From assembly GCF_019924045.1 (NCBI RefSeq), contig NZ_JAHXBN010000022.1:248001-312000 (forward strand): DNA of 64,000 nt, written 5' to 3'. A program made the translations under genes and the position numbers. Source of the stretch: Dyadobacter fermentans (GTDB taxonomy: Bacteria > Bacteroidota > Bacteroidia > Cytophagales > Spirosomataceae). Position 1 is the stretch's first letter, and each line of letters begins with the position of its first letter. Below the pieces are notes generated by a model. That model was not told where the DNA came from. It worked only from the letters and a program-made list of their open reading frames with translations, and made no database searches. Shown here piece after piece: positions 1 to 10,301 of the stretch.

Positions 1-1293
1 GCGTACGTTAGTGTTTGTTGGGGTATCCGAAACAAAAACGCCTCCGTTGGCAATAATGCTAATTCCCGATTCGCTGAGTAAACTATCCGCGATAGTCGTG
101 GTTGTTGCCATCTTCGGCAATCTGCCAACGGTCGCACTTCCACCAATTCCCGCCGAAATCGTCCAGGATCTGTTAGCGGAGAGATCGAATGTTGTGCCGT
201 TAATGGTCAACGTGCGGGTACTTGGAACAGCAGCATTCCATTGCGTACTATTCCCTCCGGATACGGTCAGCGTTCCGGAAAATGTTACGTTGCCAGTAGC
301 TCGGGAAATGCGCATTGGCTCACGTAAGAAGGCCCCGGCATCGTTGTAGCACCACATTACGTAGTCTGAACCCGAGTCGGATCCTGATTCCGTACCGGCT
401 TTCCCAAATACCCATCTGTTCAGGCCAGAGGCCCAAAGTGAAAAGCCTCTAATGTTGGAGTTGTGAGGAACATCGCTGACAAATACACCGCCATTTGCAA
501 TAATCCCGATTCCGCTCTCACTGAGAAGGCTGTCCCCAATCGTATTAGCTCCTGTGAATTTGCCGATCCTGCCCGTTGTCCCCGAAATCTGAGTAGCAAC
601 CCATTCCCGAGAGGCCACTTGCAACCATGCATAATTTGTACTGGTATTTCGGCGGCGATAGAAATAGGCATCCTGTACGGTCGGGTTCGCGAACGTCTGG
701 AAAAAGGAAGTACTATCTATGGCGTTGGTCGAAAAATACCCGTTTGCGGCCGCGCCTGTTGGTCTGTTGGTCGCGGTCGTGGCATATCCATAAGCAGTCA
801 GCGCAGCGGTATTTAGGTCGTACGAGCTTTGAACCGGAGTCGCAAAACCGTCCGCAGGATCCAACGAAACATACTTTTGCGTGATTCCGTACCCCAAAAG
901 CGTTGTAGGGTTCGTACCTGCTGTAACGTGGCCCATCGCATCTACCGTAACGCTGCGGTATGTGCCCGGCGTCACGCCAGAGGAAGGGTGCGTGTAATTG
1001 CTCAACCCGTCGAGCTTCGACTTATCAGCCGCCGACATGAAGCCTGCCACGGTGATAGTCGCGGTTGCGTGGGTATGGCTCGTATCGCTTTTCCCATCCA
1101 ATGCCGCTTGCAGTCCGGTAGTGTCCGCAATGTTGTGGGTATGCGCCATCACTGCCGGAGGGATAGCAACGCCGGAGTTGTCAATTACATACTGGATGTA
1201 GCTGCTCCCTACCTTTACATACCGCACCTGGTCCGCCGCCATTGTGCCCGGCGACGGAAGGGAGGAATTGCGGTACATCTTTACTGATCCCAT
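1..1293 (-). CDS. Phage tail fibre protein, partial (runs off left edge)
   Basis: An open frame of 431 codons starts with ATG at 1293 and stays open to base 1, so the C-terminus is missing. Residues 60-110 contain histidine/threonine-rich collar motifs (SHTHATATI, DGLSNYTHP) typical of T4-like and siphophage tail fibres. Further on there is a repeated module: one full copy at about 255-575 and the start of a second at about 1-115, both with the words DSLLSESGI and IIANGGVFVSD. A related copy ends the neighbouring fibre at 1598-2968. The start lies 5 bases after the stop of the small gene at 1299-1571. Role inferred: host-surface recognition at the tail tip. The family assignment is secure at the level of tail fibre; the receptor is unknown. 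Confidence 0.85.
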   Translation of the reverse strand, partial: MGSVKMYRNSSLPSPGTMAADQVRYVKVGSSYIQYVIDNSGVAIPPAVMAHTHNIADTTGLQAALDGKSDTSHTHATATITVAGFMSAADKSKLDGLSNYTHPSSGVTPGTYRSVTVDAMGHVTAGTNPTTLLGYGITQKYVSLDPADGFATPVQSSYDLNTAALTAYGYATTATNRPTGAAANGYFSTNAIDSTSFFQTFANPTVQDAYFYRRRNTSTNYAWLQVASREWVATQISGTTGRIGKFTGANTIGDSLLSESGIGIIANGGVFVSDVPHNSNIRGFSLWASGLNRWVFGKAGTESGSDSGSDYVMWCYNDAGAFLREPMRISRATGNVTFSGTLTVSGGNSTQWNAAVPSTRTLTINGTTFDLSANRSWTISAGIGGSATVGRLPKMATTTTIADSLLSESGISIIANGGVFVSDTPTNTNVR

Positions 1294-1298
1294 TGCTA

Positions 1299-1571
1299 TT
1301 ACTTAGGTTGAGCTACTCGATCATTTGTGCCTGGTACAACTTCGGCCAGCTGTTCAGATTCTGGGCCTTCTCCTGCCGGTTGCTCCTCTGCGGGCGGTTG
1401 GACGATTTGAGAGAGAACGGCGCTTACTCCGCCGTGAAGTAGTGTGCCGATTGTATTTACATTGAGCATTAGATTTGCTGCTTCTTGCAAACCAAATGCG
1501 CCGGTACGGCACGCTTTGTCAAGTCCGTTGAAAACGCCATCTAAGGCGTCCTTTTCCTTTTCAAATGCCAT
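1299..1571 (-). CDS. Small phage protein of unknown function between two tail fibre genes
   Basis: This 90-residue protein has a helical, weakly amphipathic first half (residues 1-60, rich in Leu, Ala, Gly) and an acidic, proline-rich tail. There is no signal peptide or recognisable domain. It sits between two tail fibre genes in the same orientation, with a leader motif at 1587-1597 just upstream and only 5 bases to the next gene, so it is translated with the tail module. A fibre-assembly chaperone or a minor tail component is possible from position alone. I do not recognise the family. Confidence 0.65.
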   Translation of the reverse strand: MAFEKEKDALDGVFNGLDKACRTGAFGLQEAANLMLNVNTIGTLLHGGVSAVLSQIVQPPAEEQPAGEGPESEQLAEVVPGTNDRVAQPK

Positions 1572-1597
1572 TGATTTATCGATTTAGTGTTGATGAA

Positions 1598-2968
1598 TTA
1601 CCACTCGGTTGCAGCCCAGTTCAAGCCTGCTCCAATTGCATCTACATAAGCTTTTGTAGTCGCATGTCCCGGCGCGGTAGGCGTTGCCACTGAGACAGTT
1701 CCGGAGAAAGTGGCCGCTCCTGTTGAACGGACAATCTTAACCGCCTCCCCCAGGAAAGTTCCTGCATCGTTGTATCGCCATATTACGAAGTCAGACCCAG
1801 CGTCAGAACCCGATTCAAGGCCTGCTTTACCAACTCCCCAACGGCTTAAACCTCCACCATTCAGAAGGTTCATGCCGCGAAGGTTGGCGTTCGGAGCCAA
1901 GTCGCTTTGGAGTGTACCCGCTACGGTAATCGCACCAGCGGTTTCTGTAACTATACTGTCGCCAATCGTACCTGATGCTGTGAACTTCGCAAGCTTTCCT
2001 GTTGTACCAGCGATTGAGGTCGCAGCTGCGGCCCCTATGTTTGTCCGCGCCTGGGATTGCTGCGGAGCTGTCAGGGATTGCGCAACATCCCACTTGACAG
2101 CTGTTGCGTCAATCTTTTGCTGAGTTTTCAGCGGAGTCATAAAACCTACGTCGGACGTACCGGCAGTAGCTTCCGCCGTCGTAGCCTTCCGGCTATAACC
2201 GATCGTTGTTTCAGTGGCCGCGCCGAGATTGCTTTGAACAATGTTCCAGTTCGCGCCCACAGTTGCCTGGCTGCCGGCAGCACTCGCTACGCGGCAAATC
2301 AGCATGTCGCCGTTTTCAACGTCAACACCCGAAGCGCCACCAACTTTACCGGCCACGTTCACAATATAAACATCACCCACAGAAGCGGCAGGGTAGTTCG
2401 GGTTCGTCGAAGCATCGATCGTTCCCTTGAATTCAAGACCCGAGGCAATCGCCGTATTGATGTTGTCGATCTGCGTTTGAAGCGCGGCATCACCCGCCGT
2501 TACCTGGCCGTAAGCGGCTGCTTGTCCTGCCGTTGTCGCGTTGGGGACCAGTGGCGAAGAGCTGAAAGTTTTGATTCCGGCTATTGACTCGTTGCCTGTC
2601 AAATGAACAACCGCATTGTCGTTCGCTTTCAGCGCAAGCGCCGCGATATCAGCATTACTCAAAGGCTTGTCGATATCTGCGGTATTATCCACGTTGCCCA
2701 GCCCAACCGCTGCCTTGTTGAGCGTCTGCCATGTTTTGTCTCCACGCCAGTACTGCGCAGTTGTTCCGGCAGCGATAACGTTTTCTTTCAACGCGAGTGC
2801 GGCAGTAAGCGCCGCCTCTGTTACTGCGTCGATCTCTCGCGCCACACCCGCCGTAGTGGTTACCCATACGCGGTGTTTTGTTTCGGCGGGACCCTTCACG
2901 TAATAGATTGCATCGGCAACCGGCGTAGCGGGTAAAGTCGCCACCTTAAAGGTTTGAACTAATGCCAT
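1598..2968 (-). CDS. Phage tail fibre protein
   Basis: The 456-residue protein carries the fibre signature VGLGNVDNTADIDKPLS near residue 95, a repeat element common in tail fibres. Residues about 180-247 form a module (NPNYPAA, GVDVENGDMLI) that recurs inside the 1,579-residue tail protein next door. Residues about 325-430 match the repeated module of the adjacent partial fibre (ESGSDAGSD, YNDAGTFL). It ends in ATEW, while the upstream tail protein ends in APEW and the last ten bases including the stop are the same in both. A TTTCATCAACAAA leader lies at 2981-2993. Role inferred: receptor-binding fibre. Unlike many fibres it has no visible intramolecular chaperone domain at its C-terminus. 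Confidence 0.85.
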   Translation of the reverse strand: MALVQTFKVATLPATPVADAIYYVKGPAETKHRVWVTTTAGVAREIDAVTEAALTAALALKENVIAAGTTAQYWRGDKTWQTLNKAAVGLGNVDNTADIDKPLSNADIAALALKANDNAVVHLTGNESIAGIKTFSSSPLVPNATTAGQAAAYGQVTAGDAALQTQIDNINTAIASGLEFKGTIDASTNPNYPAASVGDVYIVNVAGKVGGASGVDVENGDMLICRVASAAGSQATVGANWNIVQSNLGAATETTIGYSRKATTAEATAGTSDVGFMTPLKTQQKIDATAVKWDVAQSLTAPQQSQARTNIGAAAATSIAGTTGKLAKFTASGTIGDSIVTETAGAITVAGTLQSDLAPNANLRGMNLLNGGGLSRWGVGKAGLESGSDAGSDFVIWRYNDAGTFLGEAVKIVRSTGAATFSGTVSVATPTAPGHATTKAYVDAIGAGLNWAATEW

Positions 2969-3000
2969 TTCTTATCTTTGTTTGTTGATGAAATTCTTGT

Positions 3001-6000
3001 TTACCACTCGGGCGCATCGCCTCCGTTCCATTCTCCGCCCCCTTCGCATTCGCAATCAGAGCAGCAATCTTTTATAGGCGGTTCCACGTCCTCGATCAGC
3101 TCAATCGTGGCGGAAAGCGTCGCAACCTCGACCGTTGCCAAGTAAGCGATCATCGTAATTTTCCAGAATCCTAATCCGGCCGTTCCGTCGAGCGGCATTT
3201 CTACATTATCTCCAACTCGGTTTACCATTCGGATGCCGTCGCCATGCGTCACAATCCCGAAAATGTAGGCTTTGTCATCGTCGGTCAGCTCGGTAACGAC
3301 GCTTCCAACATTGTGGTAAACAATGTAGTCCGAACCGAAAACGTATGCAGGTTGCTCGACTCCTCCAACAATTTTGGATAACATGACTTTTACCGCGTCG
3401 AACTCTTCCCCGCCAAACCTGCGGCCCGATATGGTCCACCAGAACCCCTCAGGAGGCATAAAGTATTGACGGCCCGTTTTCGGAACATTCGCATCGAGCA
3501 GCGTCATTTCGCCGCTGTTTGAGCGATCGATGGTCAAGAACCGAAGACCTGAATAATCTTCCGGATCCAGCGCAACGCGAAAGCCGAAATCAGCCTGAGC
3601 AATACCGACGATTTTACCCGCAGTATCACGGCCAATGAATTTCGCCAGGACGCGCGATGGTGCCTGATGAATGTCCCCGATTTTCAAAGATGATTTGTTG
3701 CCAAATATAAGGGTTTTCCCCGACGTATACGCAAACTTCTGAGGATAACCCGTAAACTGCTCCAAGTCTACCTCAGCGAATGCACCACCACGCAAAAAGC
3801 TCAATTCCCACTCACCTGTAACACATTCCACACCCGGACCAAAACCATTAAATACCAGCGTCCAAGGTACAAGGTCGTATTCTGCTCCCTTCAATGGAAT
3901 GCTCTCCGCGATAATCGTCGCGTTCGTCGTCCCAGGCGCAAAAGTAGCAAGCGACAGGAGCGGTTTCGGCTCTGCTTCCTTGCCTTCGATCGTGAATTTA
4001 TCGGTACGCTTGAAAACATTTACGCCTGCCTTTAACAAACGTACCGGAAATGTATATACGCCAGGCTCCAATTCAGTGTTTTCCTCAAACACTTCAAACC
4101 ACCATGCGAGCGTCGGATTAACGTCTGTGATATGCTGCTCGCCGATAACCTCACCATCTTTTTCCAGTGAGATGTAAATTTCATCGTAATCGATATCGTG
4201 AATTTCAGCGCGGGCGTTGACCGGGCCCGGATACACGAATGACGTCGCTCCGTCCGGCATGATCTCGCCGACGTAATCGAATCCTTTTACAAGGAACTTG
4301 CGCATTTTTGCCAGGTACTCCTCATCGTAAAGCGTCAACTCGAATGCCTGTACCGTTTCGTTCTCGCCAAGGAATGCGGTTACCTCGATCGTGTATTGAC
4401 CTACGCCGGCCGTCGTTCCCCCGATATCAGAGAACGGTCGATAAACTCCCTCCTCAGCAGGAGCGGACAATGGGAAGTTTTTCAAGACGTCCAGCTCATT
4501 CCCAAGATCGCCTCCGCCGGTTACTTTGATGGTTACCCGGTCGTGAAGACCCTTGACCGATATCGGCGTATCCCATTGGGTCAAAACTTCGAAAGCACCC
4601 GGCAGGTCTCCAATTTTGGCATCGCCAGCCGAAGTATCCATCAGCTCGCCGGTGATCTCAGTCGCCTCGATCACTTGCAGGGTGATTTCATCGGTATACG
4701 GGCGGTGCTCTGCCACGCCGTCCCATATTTCGACCGTAATTTGACGCTTCTCAATAATGGTCGGCTGACCAGTGATCGAAAAATCATCATTCACAACACT
4801 GCGTTCCGTGATCCATTCAGGCACGGAGAAAAAGCGGTACCGTAAAAGCTTGTGGCCGTCGGGCATGTAGTCCCGAAAATTAAAGCCTGTTGTCGTCAGC
4901 TTGTCCAGCGCGAAATTTAAAACCGGGAACGGCTCAAACTCCGGCGGCCATGTCTCGACGTAGTCCTCGTTCTCCTCGACCAGGACCGGCACGCGGATAG
5001 GGATTGCATTTTCCGGATCCGTTGGGTCGTATGCTTCGAAGTCAATAAAGAATGATCCTGACTTTGGGGCCAACGCGGTAGCGGTGATTACCAGGTTCTC
5101 AACATCGACGGCACTAACCCATGTAGGCTTCGAAACGATTTTGAAGATCAGCGTCGAAAAGTCGGTTTTATCCTCCTCTTCCATATCCTCCTCGTATTCC
5201 GTGAACGCCTCGGAAATGAAGTCGTGAAGATCAATCGAATCCTCGCTTTCAATGCCGGCTACATAGGTCAGCGGCGTGATATCTTCAAAGAGCGCGCCCG
5301 TTCTGCCCACCGCCTGGATAGCCTCCAATACCTCCTCGCCCGTCAATGGCATATCCTCAGCGTTCAGCCTGCCGGTAGTGGTATCCTCCTTGCTTGGGTA
5401 GATGCCGTCGCCCTGATCAGGAACTGTATTCAGCTGCTTGCCTGAGCCTGGGATATAGGAGTTTTGTTTGAGCTCCGAATCGGGAATATCCTCAAATCGA
5501 ACCTCTGCCGCGACAATCCGGGCCGTGCGTTTGTAATCGTTGTATTTAAAGCTCAGTATGCGGAACTTCTTTTCTCCCTGGTCACCAAAAACCAACGTGT
5601 GCATGTACGTAAGCCTCAGCGCTCCCGGCATGAGCTTGATTGTACCTTCGATCAAGGTCAGCGGGCGCGTAGTCATACATAGGCGATCCTTCATCATCGC
5701 CCGGTAGATACTGATCGACTCGTTCAAGTTACCACGGCGCTTCCATGACTTTGTGACTTCGTTTGAACCCGGTTTAGTCCACGCGCCCACGTAGTATTTG
5801 GTATAGTCGCCCGATATCAGGTTGATCTTTGTCGCTTCCTCATCGGTCACGTCTCCGCGCTCCAAGGTGGTAGCGTATCGTGCTGATTCCTCGGACGGCA
5901 CAAAACCTTCGAGAGCACCGTTCAGGTTGTAAATCTTGTACCAATCACCCGGCTTGCCCTCATCGTCCGCCATTTTATAGAAGCGGACGTAGACTTTATC

Positions 6001-7740
6001 TCCCGGAAATGGTTGATCTGGGCGGGTTAATATGACCGTATTGAGCGCTACGGTTCCGCTAAAAGTCCCTTTCTTGGTATTGTTTCGAATGCTGACAACT
6101 TCGAAATTACCGCCAACCCCCTCCTGTGTGCCGCCTGCGTTCGGAACCCGGGCAATGATCAAGTCGCCATTCTCGACATTCACCCCATTTGCCCCGCCTA
6201 TTTTCCGATATTCGCCAGAGGGCACGCCGGTAACAGCCCAAGTCCAATTTGCGGCACTCGCGGCCGGATAGTCCGGATTTGAGGACACATTGATCTCTCC
6301 TTTGTTGATCAAACTACCACGATCAACCGGTTGCACCCGGATAAGGTGAAAATTAGTATCCCCACCCCAATGCGTTTTATCTGCTCCTGCCTGCGCCGGA
6401 TTGCTATTTTTGTCTACCCAAAAATTGGTATAGCTTCCGTCTTTATTAAGGAGAGGGATGCGAATGGAAATGAGTATGTCCGATGAAAATGCCTCGGTCT
6501 CATAGTCGAAAGAAATTGTTACGCTCCTGTCAGCCTTCGAAATGCTGCCGCCAGGGCTTTCAATCCATTCTGACGGCTCTACGTCATACCAGGCACCTTT
6601 TAAAACGGGCTTATTGAACAGAGCGCCCACAGCACCGGTACCAGCAATTGCAACATTGATCGCCTGGTTTGTCAGCTTCTTAAAGAGGCTCGTTTTTTTG
6701 CGCTTGCGATACGGCTGCGGGGATTTCCCATTGATTTTAAGAATTGACCTGCCCGATTCGCCTCCAAGACTGTATTGTTCCCATCCTGGATTCCCTTTCG
6801 CCATGTGCGTAAAGTCCCATCCCACAAGCCCGTTCTCGGTCCAAATGATCATGTTCCCGTTTTCAAAAAACGGCATCTGTGATCCAAAGTCAACCTCGGT
6901 ACGGTACTTGTTCTTTGCCGGCAGGATCCGCACCACTCCGCCATCTTCGGTAAATGCCTGCAAGCTGTTTACCTCATAGGTAGACGGCCATGCTTTGCCC
7001 GTAACATCTCCAATGTCATGGTGATTGTTAGCAAGGCCGGTCGAGTTATCGACAATGCCGCGGATAACCCAGCAATTATCTATCTGAACGATTTCGCCAT
7101 TGAAGTGATCCAAGATATCATTTACAATGACATCGCAGTACATCGCCTCTCCATTCGAATCGAAGAAACGGAAAATGCTTTGTTCGTAAGAAGTCAGCCC
7201 GAGCACGTCAGACCCGGAAAAGCTGGTTTCCACGATGTGAGTGGATAGCCTCAGCGGCAGATCACCCGCCTGAATCAGAATCAAACATTCCTGAATGATC
7301 GTCAGGCCGGTTTTCTTGAAAACAGTGTCCGGGCTTTTGTACTTCGTCTTTGAAAGGTGAGCCAGACCACAGCTTACCGTGAGAGACACCGGCCAGGGCG
7401 CTTTTTTGTAAGGTCGTGCTGCATCCCACGGCTCTACCCACCCGCTGAATTCGACGTTCTCGACCGCTACATCAACGATTTGGACAAAATAGGTTTTCCT
7501 GTTCGTTGTGAAATCCTTTAAGTCGTAATATTGGGTTAGCCAAAGGCTAATGCGTGCCTGGCCCGCGATAATCGGCTGCTCCGGGAAAAATGACGTGTCG
7601 TTGTTCCCGAAATTGTATTCAACGGATCCGTCAGCGCAAAACCATTCTACGGCCGTTCCGGAAAAATCATCTTTGAAAAATCTGATCTCCTTAACGGTCT
7701 GATTTATATCCCGGTAACGCGCAAAATATTTTAATCCCAT
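3001..7740 (-). CDS. Large tail-tip/baseplate hub protein (1,579 residues)
   Basis: Its position between the tape measure protein and the fibres and its great length point to the tail-tip (Tal/central fibre) protein of a siphovirus; the N-terminal 250 residues are likely the distal-tail/hub part. Residues about 478-555 contain a module shared with the tail fibre at 1598-2968 (NPDYPAA, GVNVENGDLII). The middle and C-terminal parts look like a series of beta-sandwich domains separated by acidic linkers (around residues 830-960). The last 25 residues hold a cysteine cluster (CCSDCEC) followed by Gly-rich sequence. The start overlaps the tape measure stop by one base (TAATG). There is no visible peptidase or lysozyme motif. 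Exact homology is not claimed. Confidence 0.8.
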   Translation of the reverse strand: MGLKYFARYRDINQTVKEIRFFKDDFSGTAVEWFCADGSVEYNFGNNDTSFFPEQPIIAGQARISLWLTQYYDLKDFTTNRKTYFVQIVDVAVENVEFSGWVEPWDAARPYKKAPWPVSLTVSCGLAHLSKTKYKSPDTVFKKTGLTIIQECLILIQAGDLPLRLSTHIVETSFSGSDVLGLTSYEQSIFRFFDSNGEAMYCDVIVNDILDHFNGEIVQIDNCWVIRGIVDNSTGLANNHHDIGDVTGKAWPSTYEVNSLQAFTEDGGVVRILPAKNKYRTEVDFGSQMPFFENGNMIIWTENGLVGWDFTHMAKGNPGWEQYSLGGESGRSILKINGKSPQPYRKRKKTSLFKKLTNQAINVAIAGTGAVGALFNKPVLKGAWYDVEPSEWIESPGGSISKADRSVTISFDYETEAFSSDILISIRIPLLNKDGSYTNFWVDKNSNPAQAGADKTHWGGDTNFHLIRVQPVDRGSLINKGEINVSSNPDYPAASAANWTWAVTGVPSGEYRKIGGANGVNVENGDLIIARVPNAGGTQEGVGGNFEVVSIRNNTKKGTFSGTVALNTVILTRPDQPFPGDKVYVRFYKMADDEGKPGDWYKIYNLNGALEGFVPSEESARYATTLERGDVTDEEATKINLISGDYTKYYVGAWTKPGSNEVTKSWKRRGNLNESISIYRAMMKDRLCMTTRPLTLIEGTIKLMPGALRLTYMHTLVFGDQGEKKFRILSFKYNDYKRTARIVAAEVRFEDIPDSELKQNSYIPGSGKQLNTVPDQGDGIYPSKEDTTTGRLNAEDMPLTGEEVLEAIQAVGRTGALFEDITPLTYVAGIESEDSIDLHDFISEAFTEYEEDMEEEDKTDFSTLIFKIVSKPTWVSAVDVENLVITATALAPKSGSFFIDFEAYDPTDPENAIPIRVPVLVEENEDYVETWPPEFEPFPVLNFALDKLTTTGFNFRDYMPDGHKLLRYRFFSVPEWITERSVVNDDFSITGQPTIIEKRQITVEIWDGVAEHRPYTDEITLQVIEATEITGELMDTSAGDAKIGDLPGAFEVLTQWDTPISVKGLHDRVTIKVTGGGDLGNELDVLKNFPLSAPAEEGVYRPFSDIGGTTAGVGQYTIEVTAFLGENETVQAFELTLYDEEYLAKMRKFLVKGFDYVGEIMPDGATSFVYPGPVNARAEIHDIDYDEIYISLEKDGEVIGEQHITDVNPTLAWWFEVFEENTELEPGVYTFPVRLLKAGVNVFKRTDKFTIEGKEAEPKPLLSLATFAPGTTNATIIAESIPLKGAEYDLVPWTLVFNGFGPGVECVTGEWELSFLRGGAFAEVDLEQFTGYPQKFAYTSGKTLIFGNKSSLKIGDIHQAPSRVLAKFIGRDTAGKIVGIAQADFGFRVALDPEDYSGLRFLTIDRSNSGEMTLLDANVPKTGRQYFMPPEGFWWTISGRRFGGEEFDAVKVMLSKIVGGVEQPAYVFGSDYIVYHNVGSVVTELTDDDKAYIFGIVTHGDGIRMVNRVGDNVEMPLDGTAGLGFWKITMIAYLATVEVATLSATIELIEDVEPPIKDCCSDCECEGGGEWNGGDAPEW

Positions 7741-10301
7741 TATCCGCCAAAAATTGATTTGTTGCGCTCGTCAACACGACGCCACGATCTATAAATGTCT
7801 TCTCCTTTCAGTACGCTATCCTCAATGAATACCTGGGGCTGTCCGATGTTTGCGCCCTGCACGCTCTTTTTGATCGAGTCGTGAACCTTGCTGTAAGGAG
7901 CAATCATTTCAGGGTCATTGTAAGCGTTATGGTTATCGCCGACCACTACGGGAGTTTCTTTGTAAACCAATCCGCCTTTCGCCATCCTGGTTAAAGCCTG
8001 GTTGGCTTGCCGCCCAACCTTGTTTTGGGTTGCCTGACCGAGCGCGACCAAACCGATACCGGCAGCGAGAGCGAGGTAAGGGTTTTTAGCGAACACTTTC
8101 AAGGCGATACCAGCGGTACCGGCAGCGATCAGGGATTTACCCATGTCTTTTAACATGGTAGCCAGGGAGCCGATTACGCGTTTACCAAACTGCTCGACGC
8201 CGCCGGCTCCCGTCATCAGGTTTCCAAGTAATTCTCCAAAAGCAATGGAGGCCTCATTGGCCGCTCCCTGCAATGCGCCGGACAGATCTGCGCTCAGTTT
8301 TTTAGTGCGATCAACTAATGAAAAAATCCGATCAGCGTATGCCCGATCACTCTCCTCGGCCATTTTGGGAAATGCATCGAAGTATTTTTGCATTTCTGCC
8401 GTAGTTGTCTGGGATCCGAGAAAATCTTTCAGTTCCTGCGCGGCATCGTTACGGATGGACCTGCCAACGTTCTGCCTGTTGATACCGGCCGTTGCTACAT
8501 TTAGTCGGGAATCGTCAATGGTGCTTAACTTTTCCTTTGCAGCGGATAGAGAACCCTTCCGCTGCGTCAACCAATCCAACTTACCCATCCAGTCCCTCTC
8601 ATTACCCATGGTTGCGAGCATGTACGGACTCGACATTGCCTGACGAATATTGGTTAGCCACCCGAAAGACTGAGTACTTTGCAAGCCTCCCGAGCTGCTC
8701 AGATTCAGCTCTTTCAGATCAGATGCGATTGCCTTGGTCTCCTTCAGTATCGCAAGGCGGTCTTTGAGCTCCTCCTTCTCCTTTCTTAGCAGTTCCTGGT
8801 ATGGCCTTGCCGATATCTCATAGCCCTTGCCGGTAGCTGGCGGAACCTTCCCTCCACCGCCAGCAATATTGCCGATCGACCCAGTTACTTCCTCGAACTT
8901 TTTCCTCAACCGCTCTATCGCCCCAGTTCCAATGCTCGCCGACTTGGGCACCTCGATCTGCATTGCCTCGACAATCTTATCAATGCCCTTACTGACCGCG
9001 CTCGTGTCAATGTTGAGCAACGTGCCCATCATTGAAGGGAGAATTTTCAGCAAGCCGCCGAAAAGCTTCACACTTAGATTCCCTAGGTTTTTCAGGACAT
9101 TAGACAGCGAAATTCCCATATTCTCCCAGTCGGCAGTGATGAGATTTGCGGCTAGCTTGAAAAGCTCGACCAAGGCGTTGAGTGTTGAACTGCCAATGCC
9201 TGCCAAGGTTTTCCATACTCCGGTATCGCCAACTGATGATTTGATATCGTCCCAATTTGCTATGATCGCCGTGCCGGCTACCGCGACAGCAGCAGTGATA
9301 GCCAAAACGGAGCCCGTTGCAACCCCAATACCTGCCGCAAACATTGTAGTGATGGTTATTGCGCCGCCGATTGCCGTCATCAGCGCCGGGATTGCGACAG
9401 TCATGCCCGCAAATGCAAAAATTGCCTTCTGAGTCTTAGGGTCGAGAGAGGCAAACTTTTCAGTGAGCGTCCCGATGTTGTTTGATAGCTCATTCAATAA
9501 GCTTGTAACCCCAAACGATTTGTCCAGCGATTCGCCGATCGTTGCCAACCCAAATTTTGCGTCATCACCTAATTTTTCCAAAGCCATTCCTGCGCCGCCA
9601 GATACTTTGGGAATCTTTTCCAGCTCAATAATGAGTTGCTCAACCACCTTGGCGACTCCTTTTTTGGTCAGCTCTTCGCCGGATGCCGTTCCAAACGCAT
9701 CAATCAATGCCTTTCTAGCCTGCGGGATCCTGTTTGCCAGCTCCTTTACGTCCGCAGCCGAGACAACGCCAGTTGAAAGCATCTGTACGATGTTGGTCAA
9801 CGCCGGATTGAGGTCAGTAGATGATTTCCCGGCGGCCGTCAGTGCATTGGCAAATGCGGTAATGCTTCTTTGGGCAAAATTTGACTCAACGCCAACTGCC
9901 CGTAGCTGTAACAGGGATTGTGCAGCGCCTTCAATGCTAACATTGGGGAGTTTTGCCAGCTCCTTTACGGTTTTGATCGTCTCGCCGTATTGAGCCAACC
10001 CTATTTTTAGCTTCTCAATATCCGCAAAGGTTTTATAGGCTGCGCCGGCCGCAAAAAGTGTCGGTAATGCGCCGAGAGTGGCGATCCGACGACCGAAACT
10101 TTGCAGATCGTTCCCGAGCCTGGTCAAACCATTGCGGAAAGCTCGCTGCTCTTTGTCTGCCTTTTTATAGGCGTCACTAAGATCAGCATTCACTTCCTTG
10201 GCAAAGGTCGCGAACTTCCTCCTCGCCTCTGTCAAGGCCGAAATTACCCCAGTTGCATCCGCACTAATAGGTATGTTTGCGCCGCCTACGGTAGCTGTCA
10301 T
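7740..10301 (-). CDS. Tail tape measure protein
   Basis: This 853-residue protein has a long helical N-terminal region with coiled-coil stretches (residues 15-75), the tape-measure-type segment around residues 100-260 (repeated Leu/Ala helices, VVSAADVKELANRI) and hydrophobic, transmembrane-like stretches at about 290-345 and near residues 700-760. It is the largest gene but one in the tail module and follows the tail chaperone genes, as expected. It would determine tail length and pass into the host envelope during injection. Stop and start overlap with both neighbours (ATGA at 10298-10301, TAATG at 7740), so translation is coupled. At roughly 1.5 angstrom per residue the tail would be about 130 nm, which is an inference. 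Confidence 0.92.
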   Translation of the reverse strand: MTATVGGANIPISADATGVISALTEARRKFATFAKEVNADLSDAYKKADKEQRAFRNGLTRLGNDLQSFGRRIATLGALPTLFAAGAAYKTFADIEKLKIGLAQYGETIKTVKELAKLPNVSIEGAAQSLLQLRAVGVESNFAQRSITAFANALTAAGKSSTDLNPALTNIVQMLSTGVVSAADVKELANRIPQARKALIDAFGTASGEELTKKGVAKVVEQLIIELEKIPKVSGGAGMALEKLGDDAKFGLATIGESLDKSFGVTSLLNELSNNIGTLTEKFASLDPKTQKAIFAFAGMTVAIPALMTAIGGAITITTMFAAGIGVATGSVLAITAAVAVAGTAIIANWDDIKSSVGDTGVWKTLAGIGSSTLNALVELFKLAANLITADWENMGISLSNVLKNLGNLSVKLFGGLLKILPSMMGTLLNIDTSAVSKGIDKIVEAMQIEVPKSASIGTGAIERLRKKFEEVTGSIGNIAGGGGKVPPATGKGYEISARPYQELLRKEKEELKDRLAILKETKAIASDLKELNLSSSGGLQSTQSFGWLTNIRQAMSSPYMLATMGNERDWMGKLDWLTQRKGSLSAAKEKLSTIDDSRLNVATAGINRQNVGRSIRNDAAQELKDFLGSQTTTAEMQKYFDAFPKMAEESDRAYADRIFSLVDRTKKLSADLSGALQGAANEASIAFGELLGNLMTGAGGVEQFGKRVIGSLATMLKDMGKSLIAAGTAGIALKVFAKNPYLALAAGIGLVALGQATQNKVGRQANQALTRMAKGGLVYKETPVVVGDNHNAYNDPEMIAPYSKVHDSIKKSVQGANIGQPQVFIEDSVLKGEDIYRSWRRVDERNKSIFGG

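Noticed and set aside
8827..9432. A 201-codon plus-strand frame inside the tape measure gene
   Set aside because: It is a shadow of the Ala/Leu-rich tape measure sequence; composition is low complexity and no start context or family signal is seen.
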